Notes: generated from the sequence alone by a model not told the origin. DNA of 64,000 nucleotides from Nonomuraea thailandensis (GCF_024172165.1 NZ_JAMZEB010000002.1:6531501-6595500); one strand, 5' to 3'. Positions 31,272 to 40,128 are shown, numbered from the stretch's first letter. Numbers and translations are program-made.

Positions 31272-31713
31272 GCCACACCCTCCTATATCGCCACGCCAGG
31301 CGAAAAGTCCGGAAATATCATAAAGAGCAGGCCGATTTTACTGGACCCCCGGTTTACCTAGGATGCGGGGGTCCTGTGGCCGCTCGGTACGTCTCCATAA
31401 CGCCTTGAAGGGGCCCGAAACTTCCCTCCACCGGGTAACGAGACGCTAGGCGCCGCACATCGCTCGGATGTGACTCGGGGGTCAGAAGCAACGAAAATCG
31501 GCCTCACTCCGAACCGCTCCGGGAGTGAGGCCGATCAAGGCGTCGGCAGTACCTTAACGAGGTTTCCCGCCTGCCGCGACCAAACGGCCGATTCTCCTCG
31601 ATCAAGGAGTGTCGTGCGCGTCTCACCCCATCCTCGGAGAGGCTGGGACCACACGCCCTATGCTGGCGCGGCAGAGGTAGCGTAGGGCGGACCGGGCGGG
31701 GAGGGTGTTGCGC
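31272..31713. other. Structured non-coding region between divergent genes
   Basis: These 442 bases have no credible gene. They contain a 9-bp hairpin (31,343-31,351 with 31,366-31,374), a 14-bp hairpin (31,497-31,510 with 31,522-31,535) followed by TTTT on the minus strand, and an 11-bp inverted match AGGCCGATTTT (31,329-31,339) / AAAATCGGCCT (31,494-31,504) that competes for the same bases. This could be a leader or attenuator for the hotdog gene, or a small RNA gene on the minus strand. Confidence 0.5.
31497..31535 (-). terminator. Intrinsic terminator reading left, no upstream minus-strand gene
   Basis: ATCGGCCTCACTCC pairs perfectly with GGAGTGAGGCCGAT over an 11-base loop. On the minus strand the stem is followed by TTTTCGTT, as in an intrinsic terminator. 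No minus-strand gene lies immediately upstream of it, so it ends a short RNA or attenuates the hotdog gene's leader. Confidence 0.65.
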
Positions 31714-32328
31714 GTGGACGGGGCGAGGCTGCGGTATCCGCCAGGGGCCCTGGTCATCCTGACGGGGCTGCCGGGGGCGGGCAAGACCACGCTGCTGCGG
31801 CGCCTGTACGGCATGCACGGCGCCGAGAGCCTGCCCGTCACCTCCGGCCCGGTCGTGGTGATCGACTCAGCGCAGTCCAGGCGGCACTGGGACGGCAGGA
31901 TCGCCTGGGCCCCCTACCCGGTGCGCCGCGCCGTGGTGTTCGTCACCCACCTGGCCCGCATCCGGCAGGCGCTGACCCAGGGCCACCCGGTGGTGGCGCA
32001 CAACCGGGGCTGCGGCCCGTACGTGCTGCGCGGCTTCGCCTGGCTGGCGCGCCGGCACGGCGCCGGCTTCCACCTGCTCCTGCTGGACGCGCCGCCCGGC
32101 GAGGCGCTGGCGGGGCAGCGGGAGCGGGGCCGGGTGGTGGCGCCCAGGACGTTCGCCCGGCACCAGCGCAGGTGGGACAGCCTGCTCGCGCGGGTCAAGG
32201 GCGGTGACCCGGCGCCGGCGGCGGGGGCGTACATCGTGAACCGGGCGGAGGCGGGGCTGCTGGAGGCGATCGTGTTCGATCCGGCGCCGGATGTCGATCC
32301 GCGGCCGAGCCGTTCGTACAAGGGCTGA
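31714..32328 (+). CDS. P-loop kinase-like ATPase
   Basis: This is a 204-residue protein with a Walker A GLPGAGKTTLLRRL near residue 20, a strand GPVVVIDSAQS that could carry a Walker B-type Asp, and a LID-like arginine-rich segment (GQRERGRVVAPRTFARHQRR). The layout matches small P-loop kinases (zeta-toxin or adenylate-kinase-like group) of unknown substrate that are common in actinobacteria. GGGAGG lies 9 bases before the chosen GTG; a GTG 9 bases upstream is possible. It is followed by the YCII gene 16 bases later, probably in the same transcript. Confidence 0.75.
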   Translation: MDGARLRYPPGALVILTGLPGAGKTTLLRRLYGMHGAESLPVTSGPVVVIDSAQSRRHWDGRIAWAPYPVRRAVVFVTHLARIRQALTQGHPVVAHNRGCGPYVLRGFAWLARRHGAGFHLLLLDAPPGEALAGQRERGRVVAPRTFARHQRRWDSLLARVKGGDPAPAAGAYIVNRAEAGLLEAIVFDPAPDVDPRPSRSYKG

Positions 32329-32344
32329 GCGGAAGGAGCGAATC

Positions 32345-32686
32345 ATGCAGCGATACGTGCTCACCATCTACCAGCCCGACGGCGAGCCGCCCGGCCCCGA
32401 GATCCTCGAACCGATCGTGCGCGACCTCGGCGCGCTGGAGGAGGAGATGAAGGCCGCCGGCGCCTGGCTCTTCTCCGGCGGGCTGCGGCCGCCCGCGGAG
32501 GCGGCGGTGCTGCGCCCGCGCGGCGGTGAGGTCTTCACGATGGACGGCCCGTACACCGAGGGCAAGGAGCACATCGGCGGTTTCACCGTGATCCAGGCGC
32601 CCGGCCGCGACGCGGCGCTCGCCTGGGGCCGCAGGCTGGCCGCGGCGAGCACGCTCCCGATCGAGGTCCGGGAGTTCTGGGGCTGA
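32345..32686 (+). CDS. YCII-related protein
   Basis: This is a 113-residue protein of the YCII (DGPFAE) family: MQRYVLTIYQP start, GAWLFSGGLRPP, and the signature DGPYTEGKEHIGGFTVIQAP. The family is ferredoxin-like, often encoded beside ECF sigma factors, and of unknown function. Here no sigma gene is adjacent; only a decayed sigma fragment occurs at 47,906-48,160. GGAAGGAG precedes the ATG. Confidence 0.9.
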   Translation: MQRYVLTIYQPDGEPPGPEILEPIVRDLGALEEEMKAAGAWLFSGGLRPPAEAAVLRPRGGEVFTMDGPYTEGKEHIGGFTVIQAPGRDAALAWGRRLAAASTLPIEVREFWG

Positions 32687-32695
32687 GCACGAAGC

Positions 32696-32725
32696 CGAGG
32701 CCCCGCCGCCGTCGGCGGGGCCTCG
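32696..32725. terminator. Bidirectional terminator between YCII gene and glnA2
   Basis: CGAGGCCCCGCCG and CGGCGGGGCCTCG form a perfect 13-bp stem with a 4-base loop between the convergent genes. Confidence 0.8.
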
Positions 32726-32731
32726 CGCGGG

Positions 32732-34093
32732 TCAGAGGACGGGCAGGTAGCGGCCGAGCTCGAACTCGGTGACGTGGCGGCGGTACTCGCGCCACTCGCT
32801 GCGCTTGTTGCGCAGGAAGAAGTCGAAGACGTGCTCGCCCAGCGTCTCGGCGACCAGCTCGCTGCGCTCCATGACCTCGATCGCGTCGTTGAGCGAGCCG
32901 GGCAGCGGCTGGATGCCGAGGGCGCGCCGCTCGGCGCTGGTCAGCGTCCAGACGTTGTCCTCGGCGGCGGCCGGCAGCTCGTAGCTCTCCTCGATGCCCT
33001 TCAGCCCGGCGGCCAGGATCAGCGCGAAGGCCAGGTAGGGGTTGCAGGCCGAGTCGAGCGAGCGGAACTCGATGCGGGTGGAGCCGCCCTTGTGCGGCTT
33101 GTACATCGGCACCCGGACCAGGGCCGAGCGGTTGTTGTGGCCCCAGCACACGTAGGAGGGGGCCTCGCCGCCCTGCCCGGCGATGGCCTCGGCGCCGCCC
33201 CACAGCCGCTTGTAGGAGTTGACCCACTGGTTGGTGATGGCGGTGATCTCGGCGGCGTGCCGCAGCAGGCCCGCGATGAACGAGCGCCCGATCTTGGACA
33301 GCCGGTAGTCGGAGCCGGCCTCGTAGAAGGCGTTGCGGTCGCCCTCGAACAGCGACATGTGCGTGTGCATGCCGGAGCCGGGGTGCTCGGTGAACGGCTT
33401 GGGCATGAACGAGGCCCAGATGCCCTGCTCCAGCGCGACCTCCTTCATGACCAGGCGGAAGGTCATGATGTTGTCGGCCGTGGTGAGCGCGTCGGCGTAG
33501 CGCAGGTCGATCTCCTGCTGGCCGGGCGCGCCCTCGTGGTGGCTGAACTCGACGGAGATGCCCATCGACTCCAGCATCATGATCGCCTGCCGGCGGAAGT
33601 CGTGGCCGGAGCTGTGGGGCGTGTGGTCGAAGTAGCCGCCGGAGTCGATCGGCTCGGGCCGCACGCCCGGCTCGGGACGGTTCTTCAGCAGGAAGAACTC
33701 GATCTCCGGGTGGGTGTAGAAGGTGAAGCCCATGTCGGCGCACTTGGCGAGGGTGCGCTTGAGCACCCAGCGCGGGTCGGCGTGCGACGGCGTGCCGTCG
33801 GGCATGAGGATGTCGCAGAAGATGCGGGCCGCGCCCGGCGTCTCGCTGCGCCACGGCAGGATCTGGAACGTGGACGGATCGGGCTTGGCGAGCATGTCGG
33901 ACTCGTAGACGCGGGCGAAGCCCTCGATGGCCGAGCCGTCGAAGCCGATGCCCTCGGCGAAGGCGCCCTCCAGCTCGGCGGGCGCGATCGCGACGGACTT
34001 GAGGAAGCCGAGCACGTCAGTGAACCACAGCCGGATGAACCGGATGTCGCGTTCCTCGAGCGTGCGGAGCACGAACTCCTGCTGGCGGTCCAC
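32732..34093 (-). CDS. glnA2: Type I glutamine synthetase family, GlnA2-like
   Basis: This is a 453-residue protein of the short GSI branch. N-terminal beta-grasp: FTDVLGFLKSVAI; catalytic signatures: GFDGSAIEGFARVYESD, HPEIEFFL, GSGMHTHMSLF, NNRSALVRVP and RIEFRSLDSACNPYLAFA. The region where GlnA carries its adenylylated tyrosine reads SYELPAAAED, so a Tyr is present but in the GlnA2 context. GlnA2 proteins in Streptomyces and mycobacteria do not replace GlnA and have been linked to polyamine glutamylation, so the substrate may be a polyamine rather than ammonia. GTG start, GAGGGG upstream. It lies near glnE, which supports the GlnA2 assignment. Confidence 0.85.
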   Translation of the reverse strand: MDRQQEFVLRTLEERDIRFIRLWFTDVLGFLKSVAIAPAELEGAFAEGIGFDGSAIEGFARVYESDMLAKPDPSTFQILPWRSETPGAARIFCDILMPDGTPSHADPRWVLKRTLAKCADMGFTFYTHPEIEFFLLKNRPEPGVRPEPIDSGGYFDHTPHSSGHDFRRQAIMMLESMGISVEFSHHEGAPGQQEIDLRYADALTTADNIMTFRLVMKEVALEQGIWASFMPKPFTEHPGSGMHTHMSLFEGDRNAFYEAGSDYRLSKIGRSFIAGLLRHAAEITAITNQWVNSYKRLWGGAEAIAGQGGEAPSYVCWGHNNRSALVRVPMYKPHKGGSTRIEFRSLDSACNPYLAFALILAAGLKGIEESYELPAAAEDNVWTLTSAERRALGIQPLPGSLNDAIEVMERSELVAETLGEHVFDFFLRNKRSEWREYRRHVTEFELGRYLPVL

Positions 34094-34249
34094 GGCATCC
34101 CCTCGTTCGTACGGACAGTACAGGCGTACACACCAGCATGCCGTGTCCGTGTTTCGCACACGTTACGGGGGGTGCCGGTGCGAGCCTCGCTGACAAAGGG
34201 CCCGCCCAGACTTACTGTGATCACGCAGTCAGTCTCGGGGGAGGCATTG

Positions 34250-34795
34250 GTGGCCATCGACCTGCTCAATCACAAGCTCGATCGGGCGTTCGACCACATC
34301 GACGCGAGCGGCAACGGCGTCGTCGAGCGCGAGGACCTGCTGGGGCTGGGCGCCCGTATCCTGGTGGGCTTCGGTGAGTCCCCCACCTCGGTCGCCGGGG
34401 CGAGTCTCGTGGACGGCTTCGACCGCATCTGGTCCACCCTGTCGAAGACGCTGGAGCGCGACGGCGACTCCGGCATCGCGCGCCCGGACTTCCGGCGGGG
34501 GATGACGGCGGCGTTCGTCACGGGCGACCTGTACGACCCGGTGTTCAGGCCGGCCACGGTCGCGGTGGCGGAGCTGTGCGACGGCGACGGCGACGGGGAG
34601 ATCGGGCCGGCCGAGTTCCGCACGATGTTGTGCGCGTTCGGGGTGGCCTACGACGACGTGGACGAGGCGTTCGACCGGCTGGACCGGGCGGGCAGGGGCA
34701 CGCTCACCGTGGACGAGCTGGTCCTGGCCGCCGCCGACTACTACCGCGGCGACGACCCCAACGCCGCCGGCAACTGGCTTTTCGGACCCCTGTGA
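34250..34795 (+). CDS. EF-hand calcium-binding protein (calerythrin-like)
   Basis: This is a 181-residue protein with four EF-hand positions: DASGNGVVERED near residue 19, a weaker DGDSGIARPDF near 75, DGDGDGEIGPAEF near 114, and DRAGRGTLTVDEL near 148. This matches the calerythrin/sarcoplasmic-type layout known in actinomycetes. The third loop is canonical and the second looks degenerate. The GTG start follows GGGGGAGG. Its stop overlaps the start of the terpene synthase gene (GTGA), so the two are made together; calcium control of, or scaffolding for, the enzyme is an inference. Confidence 0.85.
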   Translation: MAIDLLNHKLDRAFDHIDASGNGVVEREDLLGLGARILVGFGESPTSVAGASLVDGFDRIWSTLSKTLERDGDSGIARPDFRRGMTAAFVTGDLYDPVFRPATVAVAELCDGDGDGEIGPAEFRTMLCAFGVAYDDVDEAFDRLDRAGRGTLTVDELVLAAADYYRGDDPNAAGNWLFGPL

Positions 34796-35892
34796 ACAGC
34801 ACGGTGAAGAACACTCCAGTGAAGAGCGCCGCGAAGGACACCGCGAAGGACACCGCGAAGGACTCCGTGAAGGACTCCGTGAAGGACGCCGTGAGCGGCC
34901 CCGCCTCGACGAGCACCGTGTTCGCCACGGTGTTCACCACCGCGCGCACCGCCCTGCGCTCGGCCCTGTCGTCACTGCTGCCGCTGCCGCGCAGGGGCGG
35001 CTCGGCCGCGCTGGCGCTGCTGCCGCTCACCGAGCGGGTGCCGGCGATGGCGGCGCCGTGCCGGATGCACCCGGCCGTGTACGCGATCGAGGCCGCGGTC
35101 ATCGACTGGGCCAGGCGCACCGGCCTGCGCGCCGATCCCGGCGTCGGCTACCACCGGATGGCGGGCCGGGCGTTCGCCGAGTTCGACGCGGCCGCGGCGG
35201 CGCTGTTCGCGCAGTGGCTGACCTGGCTGTTCCACCTGGACGACGAGCTGGACGAGCGCTCGGGCCCGCTGGAGATCTTCCACGGCATGCTCAAGGGCAC
35301 CTCCTGCCATCCGCTGGAGGCGGCCTTCGCCGACCTGTGGCGGGTGACGAGCGTGCGGATGAGCGACCAGTGGCGGGCCAGGTTCGCGGTGGGGCTGCAG
35401 CGCCAGTACGACGCCTGCCGCGCCGAGGCGGAGAACCGCGCGGCGGGGCGGATGCCGACGCTGGAGGAGTATCCGGAGCTGCGCAGGGGCACGGTCGGCC
35501 CGTACCTGTACGACCTGGTGGAGCCGTGCCTGCGGGTGGAGGTGCCGGTCTGGGTGCACGAGTCGGACCCGTGGCAGCAGCTCGTGAGCGCCTGCAGCGA
35601 CGTCACGGCCTGGTGCAACGACGTGGCCTCGCGGCCGAAGGAGCGCGGCGACGTGCACAACTTCGTGGTGCTGGCGATGCGGCAGCTCGGCCTGGGCGAG
35701 CGGGAGGCGACGGCCTGGGTGCTGGACCGGATCACGGCGCGCTGCCAGGACATGCGCAAGGCGGCCAGGCGGCTGCCGCTGGACGACCTGGCGCCGAAGG
35801 CGGCCAGGGACGTCAGCAAGGTCGCCTGCGCCTACCTGGCCGCGCCGCGCGCGCACCTGGACTGGCTCCTGGAGTCCCAGCGCTACGCGTGA
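34792..35892 (+). CDS. Class I terpene synthase
   Basis: This is a 366-residue protein. After a low-complexity N-terminus with five KD[TSA]xK-type repeats (residues about 14-33), the terpene-synthase fold follows: aspartate-rich motif FHLDDELDE near residue 163, and the NSE triad CNDVASRPKERGD near residue 280 (N-D-x-x-S-x-x-x-E), both binding Mg-diphosphate. It should cyclise a prenyl diphosphate; whether C10, C15 or C20 cannot be read. The final WLLESQRYA stands where many bacterial enzymes have an RY pair. The start GTG overlaps the EF-hand stop. No prenyltransferase or P450 lies beside it. Confidence 0.88.
   Translation: MNSTVKNTPVKSAAKDTAKDTAKDSVKDSVKDAVSGPASTSTVFATVFTTARTALRSALSSLLPLPRRGGSAALALLPLTERVPAMAAPCRMHPAVYAIEAAVIDWARRTGLRADPGVGYHRMAGRAFAEFDAAAAALFAQWLTWLFHLDDELDERSGPLEIFHGMLKGTSCHPLEAAFADLWRVTSVRMSDQWRARFAVGLQRQYDACRAEAENRAAGRMPTLEEYPELRRGTVGPYLYDLVEPCLRVEVPVWVHESDPWQQLVSACSDVTAWCNDVASRPKERGDVHNFVVLAMRQLGLGEREATAWVLDRITARCQDMRKAARRLPLDDLAPKAARDVSKVACAYLAAPRAHLDWLLESQRYA
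34831..34890 (+). repeat. 12-bp in-frame repeat at the terpene synthase N-terminus
   Basis: Five consecutive 12-base units (GCGAAGGACACC, three variants) encode AKDT/AKDS/VKDS/VKDA. Alternating lysine and aspartate in a four-residue period would make a charged helix. Confidence 0.85.
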
Positions 35893-35921
35893 GCCCCGGC
35901 CGGCTTCGGCGGGCGCCGGCG

Positions 35922-36896
35922 TCAGGCGTGTGCCTTGGGGCCGGCGGCGAGCATGTCGCCGGCCAGGGTGCGGCGGTAGACGACCTGCTTGCCGATCCGC
36001 ATGCCCACCGCCAGCCCGCCGCCGCTGAGCACGCCGAGGTGCTGGCTGACCGCGCCGGGCGTGAGCGCCATGCGGACGGCCAGCGCCGAGGTGGTGGCGG
36101 GCTCGGCGAGCGCGAGCAGGATGGCGGCCCTGCTGCGGCCGATCAGCGCGGCCAGCGCGCCCGGCGCGGGCGGCGGCCCCTGCTCCCACAGCGTGCCGAC
36201 GCCCTGCACGGGGTAGACGAGCATCGACTGGTACGGCGCCGTCATCACGGCCACGGCCGGCCAGTAGAACGCGCTGGGCACCAGCACCAGCCCGTCGCCG
36301 TGCAGCCCGCCGGAGGCGCACCAGGGCCGGTCGACGAGCAGCAGCTCCCCCGTCCACACCACGGCCGGGTCGAGCGCCGCGAACAGCTCGCGCGCCCCGC
36401 CCTGGGCGAGCTGCCGCGACCGCCGCAGCACGTCCCGCTCCAGCAGCGCGTAGACGCGGGGCCAGAACTCGGCGAAGCACTCCTCCCAGTACGCTTCCAG
36501 CGCGTCCGCGACCCTCGAAACCCCGGCCTCGGGGTCGGCGGCGAACCGTGCGATCACGGCCGGGTCCGTGCCCCGCACCTTCAGCGCCTCCTCGCGGGCC
36601 AGCGCGGGATCGGTCCGCCTGACCCGGTCCAGCTCGGCCGCGAAGTCGGGCATCGGCGTGTCGGGCGGCGGGGTGATGAAGTCGGCCAGATACCCGCTCG
36701 GCGGCACGAGCGCGAACAGCTCGGACAGGTCGAGCCCGGCCAGCCGGGGCCTCACGGCCTTGAGCCAGGGCAGGTGGATCGACTGCCTGGCGGGCTGCTG
36801 GAGGGTGCGCAGGCTGGCCACCAGCTCCCACATCGGGGAGAAGGCGAACCGGATGCGGGCGACGTCCTCCGGCCTCAGCGCCCAGGTGATGGACAT
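35922..36896 (-). CDS. ArsR-type winged-helix regulator with N-terminal DUF5937-like domain
   Basis: This is a 324-residue protein. The first 200 residues (ITWALRPEDVARIRFAFSPMWE start) match the domain of long actinobacterial ArsR-like regulators. The C-terminal winged helix is RAAILLALAEPATTSALAV, LTPGAVSQHLGVLSGGGLAV, VVYRRT. It is divergent from an MFS gene and a near-palindrome sits 3 bases from its start codon, so it probably represses itself and the transporter until it binds a ligand. Confidence 0.85.
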   Translation of the reverse strand: MSITWALRPEDVARIRFAFSPMWELVASLRTLQQPARQSIHLPWLKAVRPRLAGLDLSELFALVPPSGYLADFITPPPDTPMPDFAAELDRVRRTDPALAREEALKVRGTDPAVIARFAADPEAGVSRVADALEAYWEECFAEFWPRVYALLERDVLRRSRQLAQGGARELFAALDPAVVWTGELLLVDRPWCASGGLHGDGLVLVPSAFYWPAVAVMTAPYQSMLVYPVQGVGTLWEQGPPPAPGALAALIGRSRAAILLALAEPATTSALAVRMALTPGAVSQHLGVLSGGGLAVGMRIGKQVVYRRTLAGDMLAAGPKAHA

Positions 36897-36899
36897 GCT

Positions 36900-36915
36900 T
36901 TTAGTGTGCGCTAAA
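36900..36915. promoter_or_regulatory. ArsR operator between regulator and MFS gene
   Basis: TTTAGTGTGCGCTAAA is a 16-bp near-palindrome with one mismatched pair, 3 bases upstream of the regulator's ATG. The symmetry and place fit autoregulation. Confidence 0.65.
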
Positions 36916-36955
36916 TCGTTGGCGCCGCGAAACCGGAAATCTCACCCTTTGAGGC

Positions 36956-38149
36956 GTGTCAAGCGCAACTGTCGAGAGACCCTCCTTCCTCAAGGCCCAG
37001 ATCGGCGGGCTGCCCCGCCCGTTCTGGGCCCTGTGGGGCGGCACGCTGGTGAACCGCCTGGGCACCATGGTGATGCCCTTCACCGGCGTCTACCTGACCC
37101 AGAGCCGCGGCCTGTCCGTGGCGGCGGCGGGCCTGGTCATGGGCGTGTTCGGCGCGGGCTCGCTGCTGTCGCAGCTCGTCGCGGGCGTGCTGGCGGACCG
37201 GATCGGGCGCCGGGCCACGCTGTCGGGCGGCATGGTGGCCACGGCCGTGTTCATGCTGGCCCTGGGCTACAGCACCTCGCTGCCCGCGATCCTGGCCTCG
37301 ATGTTCGCGCTCGGGCTGGTGATCGACGTCTACCGGCCGGCCTCCAACGCGCTGGTCGCCGACCTCGTCTCGGCCGAGGAGCGGCCGCGGGCGTACGGGC
37401 TGCTGTTCTGGGCGATCAACCTGGGTTACTCGGTGGGCATGACGGCCGGCGGATGGCTGGCCGGGCTCGGGTTCGTCTGGCTGTTCTGGATCGACGCGGT
37501 GTCGAGCGTGGTCTTCGCCGTGCTGGTGTGGCGGGCGGTGCCCGAGACCAGGCCGGCGGCCAGGCAGGCGGCGGGCGGGTTCGGCGTGGTGCTGCGCGAC
37601 CGGGTGATGGTCGGGTTCACGCTGGTCGCGCTGGGCAACGCGCTGGTCTACTCGCAGACGATGACCATGCTGCCGGTGGCGATGACGGGCGTGGTGAAGC
37701 TGTCGCCGCAGGAGTTCGGGCTGGCCATGGCGCTGAACGGGATCCTGATCGTGGTCGTGCAGCCGCTGGTGTCGGGATGGCTGGGGCGCAGGGACCCGGC
37801 GCGCACGTTCGCGCTGGGGCTGGCGGTGATGGGCGTCGGGTTCGCGATGACGGCGTACGTGACCGACGTGCTCGGGCTGGCGGTGACGATCGCGATCTGG
37901 ACGGCCGGGGAGATCGTCACGGCCGGGATCGCCGGAGCCATCGTGGCCGCGCTGGCGCCGGCCGAGCTGCGCGGGCGGTACTCGGGGCTGTTCGGGTTCT
38001 CGTGGTCGCTGGCGGCGGTGCTGGCCCCGCTGCTCGGCGGGCCGCTGCTGGAGCTGGGCTCGGGGGCGTTGTGGTTCACGATCGGCGGGGTCGGCCTGGC
38101 GTCCGCGGCCGGCATGCTGCTGCTCGGCCCCGCGGTCCGGAGCCGCTGA
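36956..38149 (+). CDS. MFS transporter
   Basis: This is a 397-residue protein with 12 predicted membrane segments. The motif A region LVAGVLADRIGRRATL lies after TM2 and YRPASNALVADLV in the central part, as in small-molecule efflux carriers. The GTG start has GAGG close upstream. Divergent from the ArsR-type regulator, it is probably induced by its own substrate, which is unknown. Confidence 0.85.
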   Translation: MSSATVERPSFLKAQIGGLPRPFWALWGGTLVNRLGTMVMPFTGVYLTQSRGLSVAAAGLVMGVFGAGSLLSQLVAGVLADRIGRRATLSGGMVATAVFMLALGYSTSLPAILASMFALGLVIDVYRPASNALVADLVSAEERPRAYGLLFWAINLGYSVGMTAGGWLAGLGFVWLFWIDAVSSVVFAVLVWRAVPETRPAARQAAGGFGVVLRDRVMVGFTLVALGNALVYSQTMTMLPVAMTGVVKLSPQEFGLAMALNGILIVVVQPLVSGWLGRRDPARTFALGLAVMGVGFAMTAYVTDVLGLAVTIAIWTAGEIVTAGIAGAIVAALAPAELRGRYSGLFGFSWSLAAVLAPLLGGPLLELGSGALWFTIGGVGLASAAGMLLLGPAVRSR

Positions 38150-38274
38150 CCCTACCGGCACCAGCCGCTATCGTTGCTCCGGCCAGGTGCGGAGCGCGTT
38201 GAGAAAATTTTGATCGGACGTTGGCAGCCCACCGGTAATTTTCACCCCGATCATGGGTGGGAAGGGCGGGTGGG

Positions 38275-40128
38275 ATGCGCCGCGCAGGTCTGGCGCGCAG
38301 CGTGGCGATCGGCATGGCCACGCTCGCCGTGGTGTTCGAGCTCGCCGACATCTGGGTGACGGCGCAGCTGCCGCAGCCCTCCTGGACGCCGCTGCCGCTC
38401 GCCCCCGAGGACATGGCGGGCACGGCGTTCTCCGTCTTCGGCGCGATCCTCGTGCACAGCAGGCCGCGGCTGGTGATCGGCTGGCTGCTGTGCGTGGGCG
38501 GGCTGAGCGCCGCGGCCAACATCCTGTCGGCGAACACGTTCCACCTGGTGTTCGGCCACGCGGCCGTGGGCTGGCCGCTGATCAACCTCACCTGGCACGT
38601 GCTGCAGCTCACGCTGGGCGTGCTGCTCCCCCTGCTCTACCCGGCCGGCGGCCTGTTGTCGAGGCGCTGGCGCTGGGTGGTCGTCCTGGCCGTGATGGGC
38701 GTGGCGCTCGACTGGGCCGGCGCGCTGAGCGGGCAGAAGGCCTTTCGCGAGCCCGCGCACTGGACGGTGTCGGCGGCCATGGCGCTGGCGTTCGTCTCGC
38801 TGGTGGTGCGGTTCAGGCGCGGCGACGCGGCCGAGCGGCGCCAGCTCCTGTGGCTGGTGGTGGCGCTGCCCGGGCTGCTGGTGCCGTGGATGCTGGGCGA
38901 TCCGTTCTGGTGGCTGGCGACGCTGTTCATCCCGCTGATCCCGGCGGCCATCGCGGTGGCGGTGCTGCGTTACCGGCTGTTCGGCATCGACACGCTGATC
39001 ACGCGGGCGCTCATCGGCACCGGGCTGATCATCGTGATCACCGGCGTGTACGTGGCCGTCAGCGCCGCGAGCAGCCTGTTCCTCGCCGAGGTCGACCAGG
39101 TGGCCGGGATCGCGGCGGCGGTGTTCGCCGGAGCGGCCTTCCAGCCGATGCGCCGCGGCATGCAGCGCGGCGTGGACCGGCTGCTGTACGGCAGCACCGG
39201 CGTGCCGGGCACGCTGGCCAGGCGGCTGCGGCACCGGCTGCAGCACGCCGACCCGGTGCACGGCCTGCTGGAGACGCTGGACACGCTGCGCGAGGGCCTG
39301 TCGGTGACGGGCGTGGCGGTCGAACTGGACGGCACGACCACCACCTCGGGCTCGCTCGGCGCGCCCGCGCGGGTGATCCCCCTGGTGTGGCACGCCGAGC
39401 CGGTCGGGCTGCTGCTGGTCGGGCCGACCGACCGGCGCAGGTTCCCCGCGGCGCACGACGAGCGGGTGCTCGCCACGCTCACGCCGTACATCGCCGACGC
39501 GGCGCACGCGGTGCGGCTGACGGCCGCGTTGCAGCGCTCGCGCGAGCGCATCCTGACCGCGCGCGAGGAGGAGCGGCGGCGGCTGCGCCGCGACCTGCAC
39601 GACGGGCTCGGGCAGTCACTCACCGGCATGGCGATGTCGATCAACGCCGCCCGCCTGACCGTGCGCAGCTCGCCCGAGCGCGCGGACCTGCTGCTGGCCG
39701 AGCTGCGCGCCGGCATGGACGCGGTGAGCGGCGACATCAGGCAGCTCGTGTACGGCCTGCGCCCGCCCGCGCTCGACGAGCTGGGCCTGGCGGGGGCCGT
39801 GGCGGAGCTGGCCGGCACGCCGGTCGAGGTCTCCGGCGGCTTCGACGGGCTGCCGGCGGCCGTGGAGGTGGCCGCGTACCGGATCGTGCAGGAGGCGCTC
39901 ACCAACGCCCGCAAGCACTCCGGCGCCACCACGATCGCGATCGCGCTGCGGCGCGCGGAGACGTTGCGGATCACCGTCACCGACGACGGGAGCGGGATCC
40001 AGCCGGACGCGCGGGCGGGCGTCGGGCTGGGCTCGATGCGCGAGCGGGCCGCCGAGCTCGGGGGCACCTGCGTCGTACGGGAGGCGGAGGGAGGGGGCAC
40101 CGTTGTCGAGGCCGAGCTGCCTGTCTGA
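38275..40128 (+). CDS. Membrane sensor histidine kinase (NarX/ComP-like, HisKA_3)
   Basis: This is a 617-residue protein. About eight hydrophobic segments fill residues 5-300, ending with the RYRLFGIDTLITRALI stretch seen in ComP-like kinases. A GAF-like linker follows (LDTLREGLSVTGVAVELDG). The H-box is LRRDLHDGLGQSLTGMAM near residue 440 and the ATP-binding domain has VQEALTNARKHS (N-box) and VTDDGSGIQP, GLGSMRERAAELG (G-boxes). It autophosphorylates on His and passes phosphate to a NarL-type receiver; the gene 49 bases downstream supplies one inside a SARP fusion. ATG chosen after GGAAGGGCGG; GTG at 38,257 is possible. Confidence 0.9.
   Translation: MRRAGLARSVAIGMATLAVVFELADIWVTAQLPQPSWTPLPLAPEDMAGTAFSVFGAILVHSRPRLVIGWLLCVGGLSAAANILSANTFHLVFGHAAVGWPLINLTWHVLQLTLGVLLPLLYPAGGLLSRRWRWVVVLAVMGVALDWAGALSGQKAFREPAHWTVSAAMALAFVSLVVRFRRGDAAERRQLLWLVVALPGLLVPWMLGDPFWWLATLFIPLIPAAIAVAVLRYRLFGIDTLITRALIGTGLIIVITGVYVAVSAASSLFLAEVDQVAGIAAAVFAGAAFQPMRRGMQRGVDRLLYGSTGVPGTLARRLRHRLQHADPVHGLLETLDTLREGLSVTGVAVELDGTTTTSGSLGAPARVIPLVWHAEPVGLLLVGPTDRRRFPAAHDERVLATLTPYIADAAHAVRLTAALQRSRERILTAREEERRRLRRDLHDGLGQSLTGMAMSINAARLTVRSSPERADLLLAELRAGMDAVSGDIRQLVYGLRPPALDELGLAGAVAELAGTPVEVSGGFDGLPAAVEVAAYRIVQEALTNARKHSGATTIAIALRRAETLRITVTDDGSGIQPDARAGVGLGSMRERAAELGGTCVVREAEGGGTVVEAELPV

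Noticed and set aside
31343..31374. Terminator for the plus strand
   Set aside because: The 9-bp hairpin has no T-run on either strand and no gene ends there; kept only as part of the structured region.
32774..34249. Upstream extension of the EF-hand reading frame
   Set aside because: It only reads through the complement of glnA2; the real start has a ribosome-binding site at 34,250.
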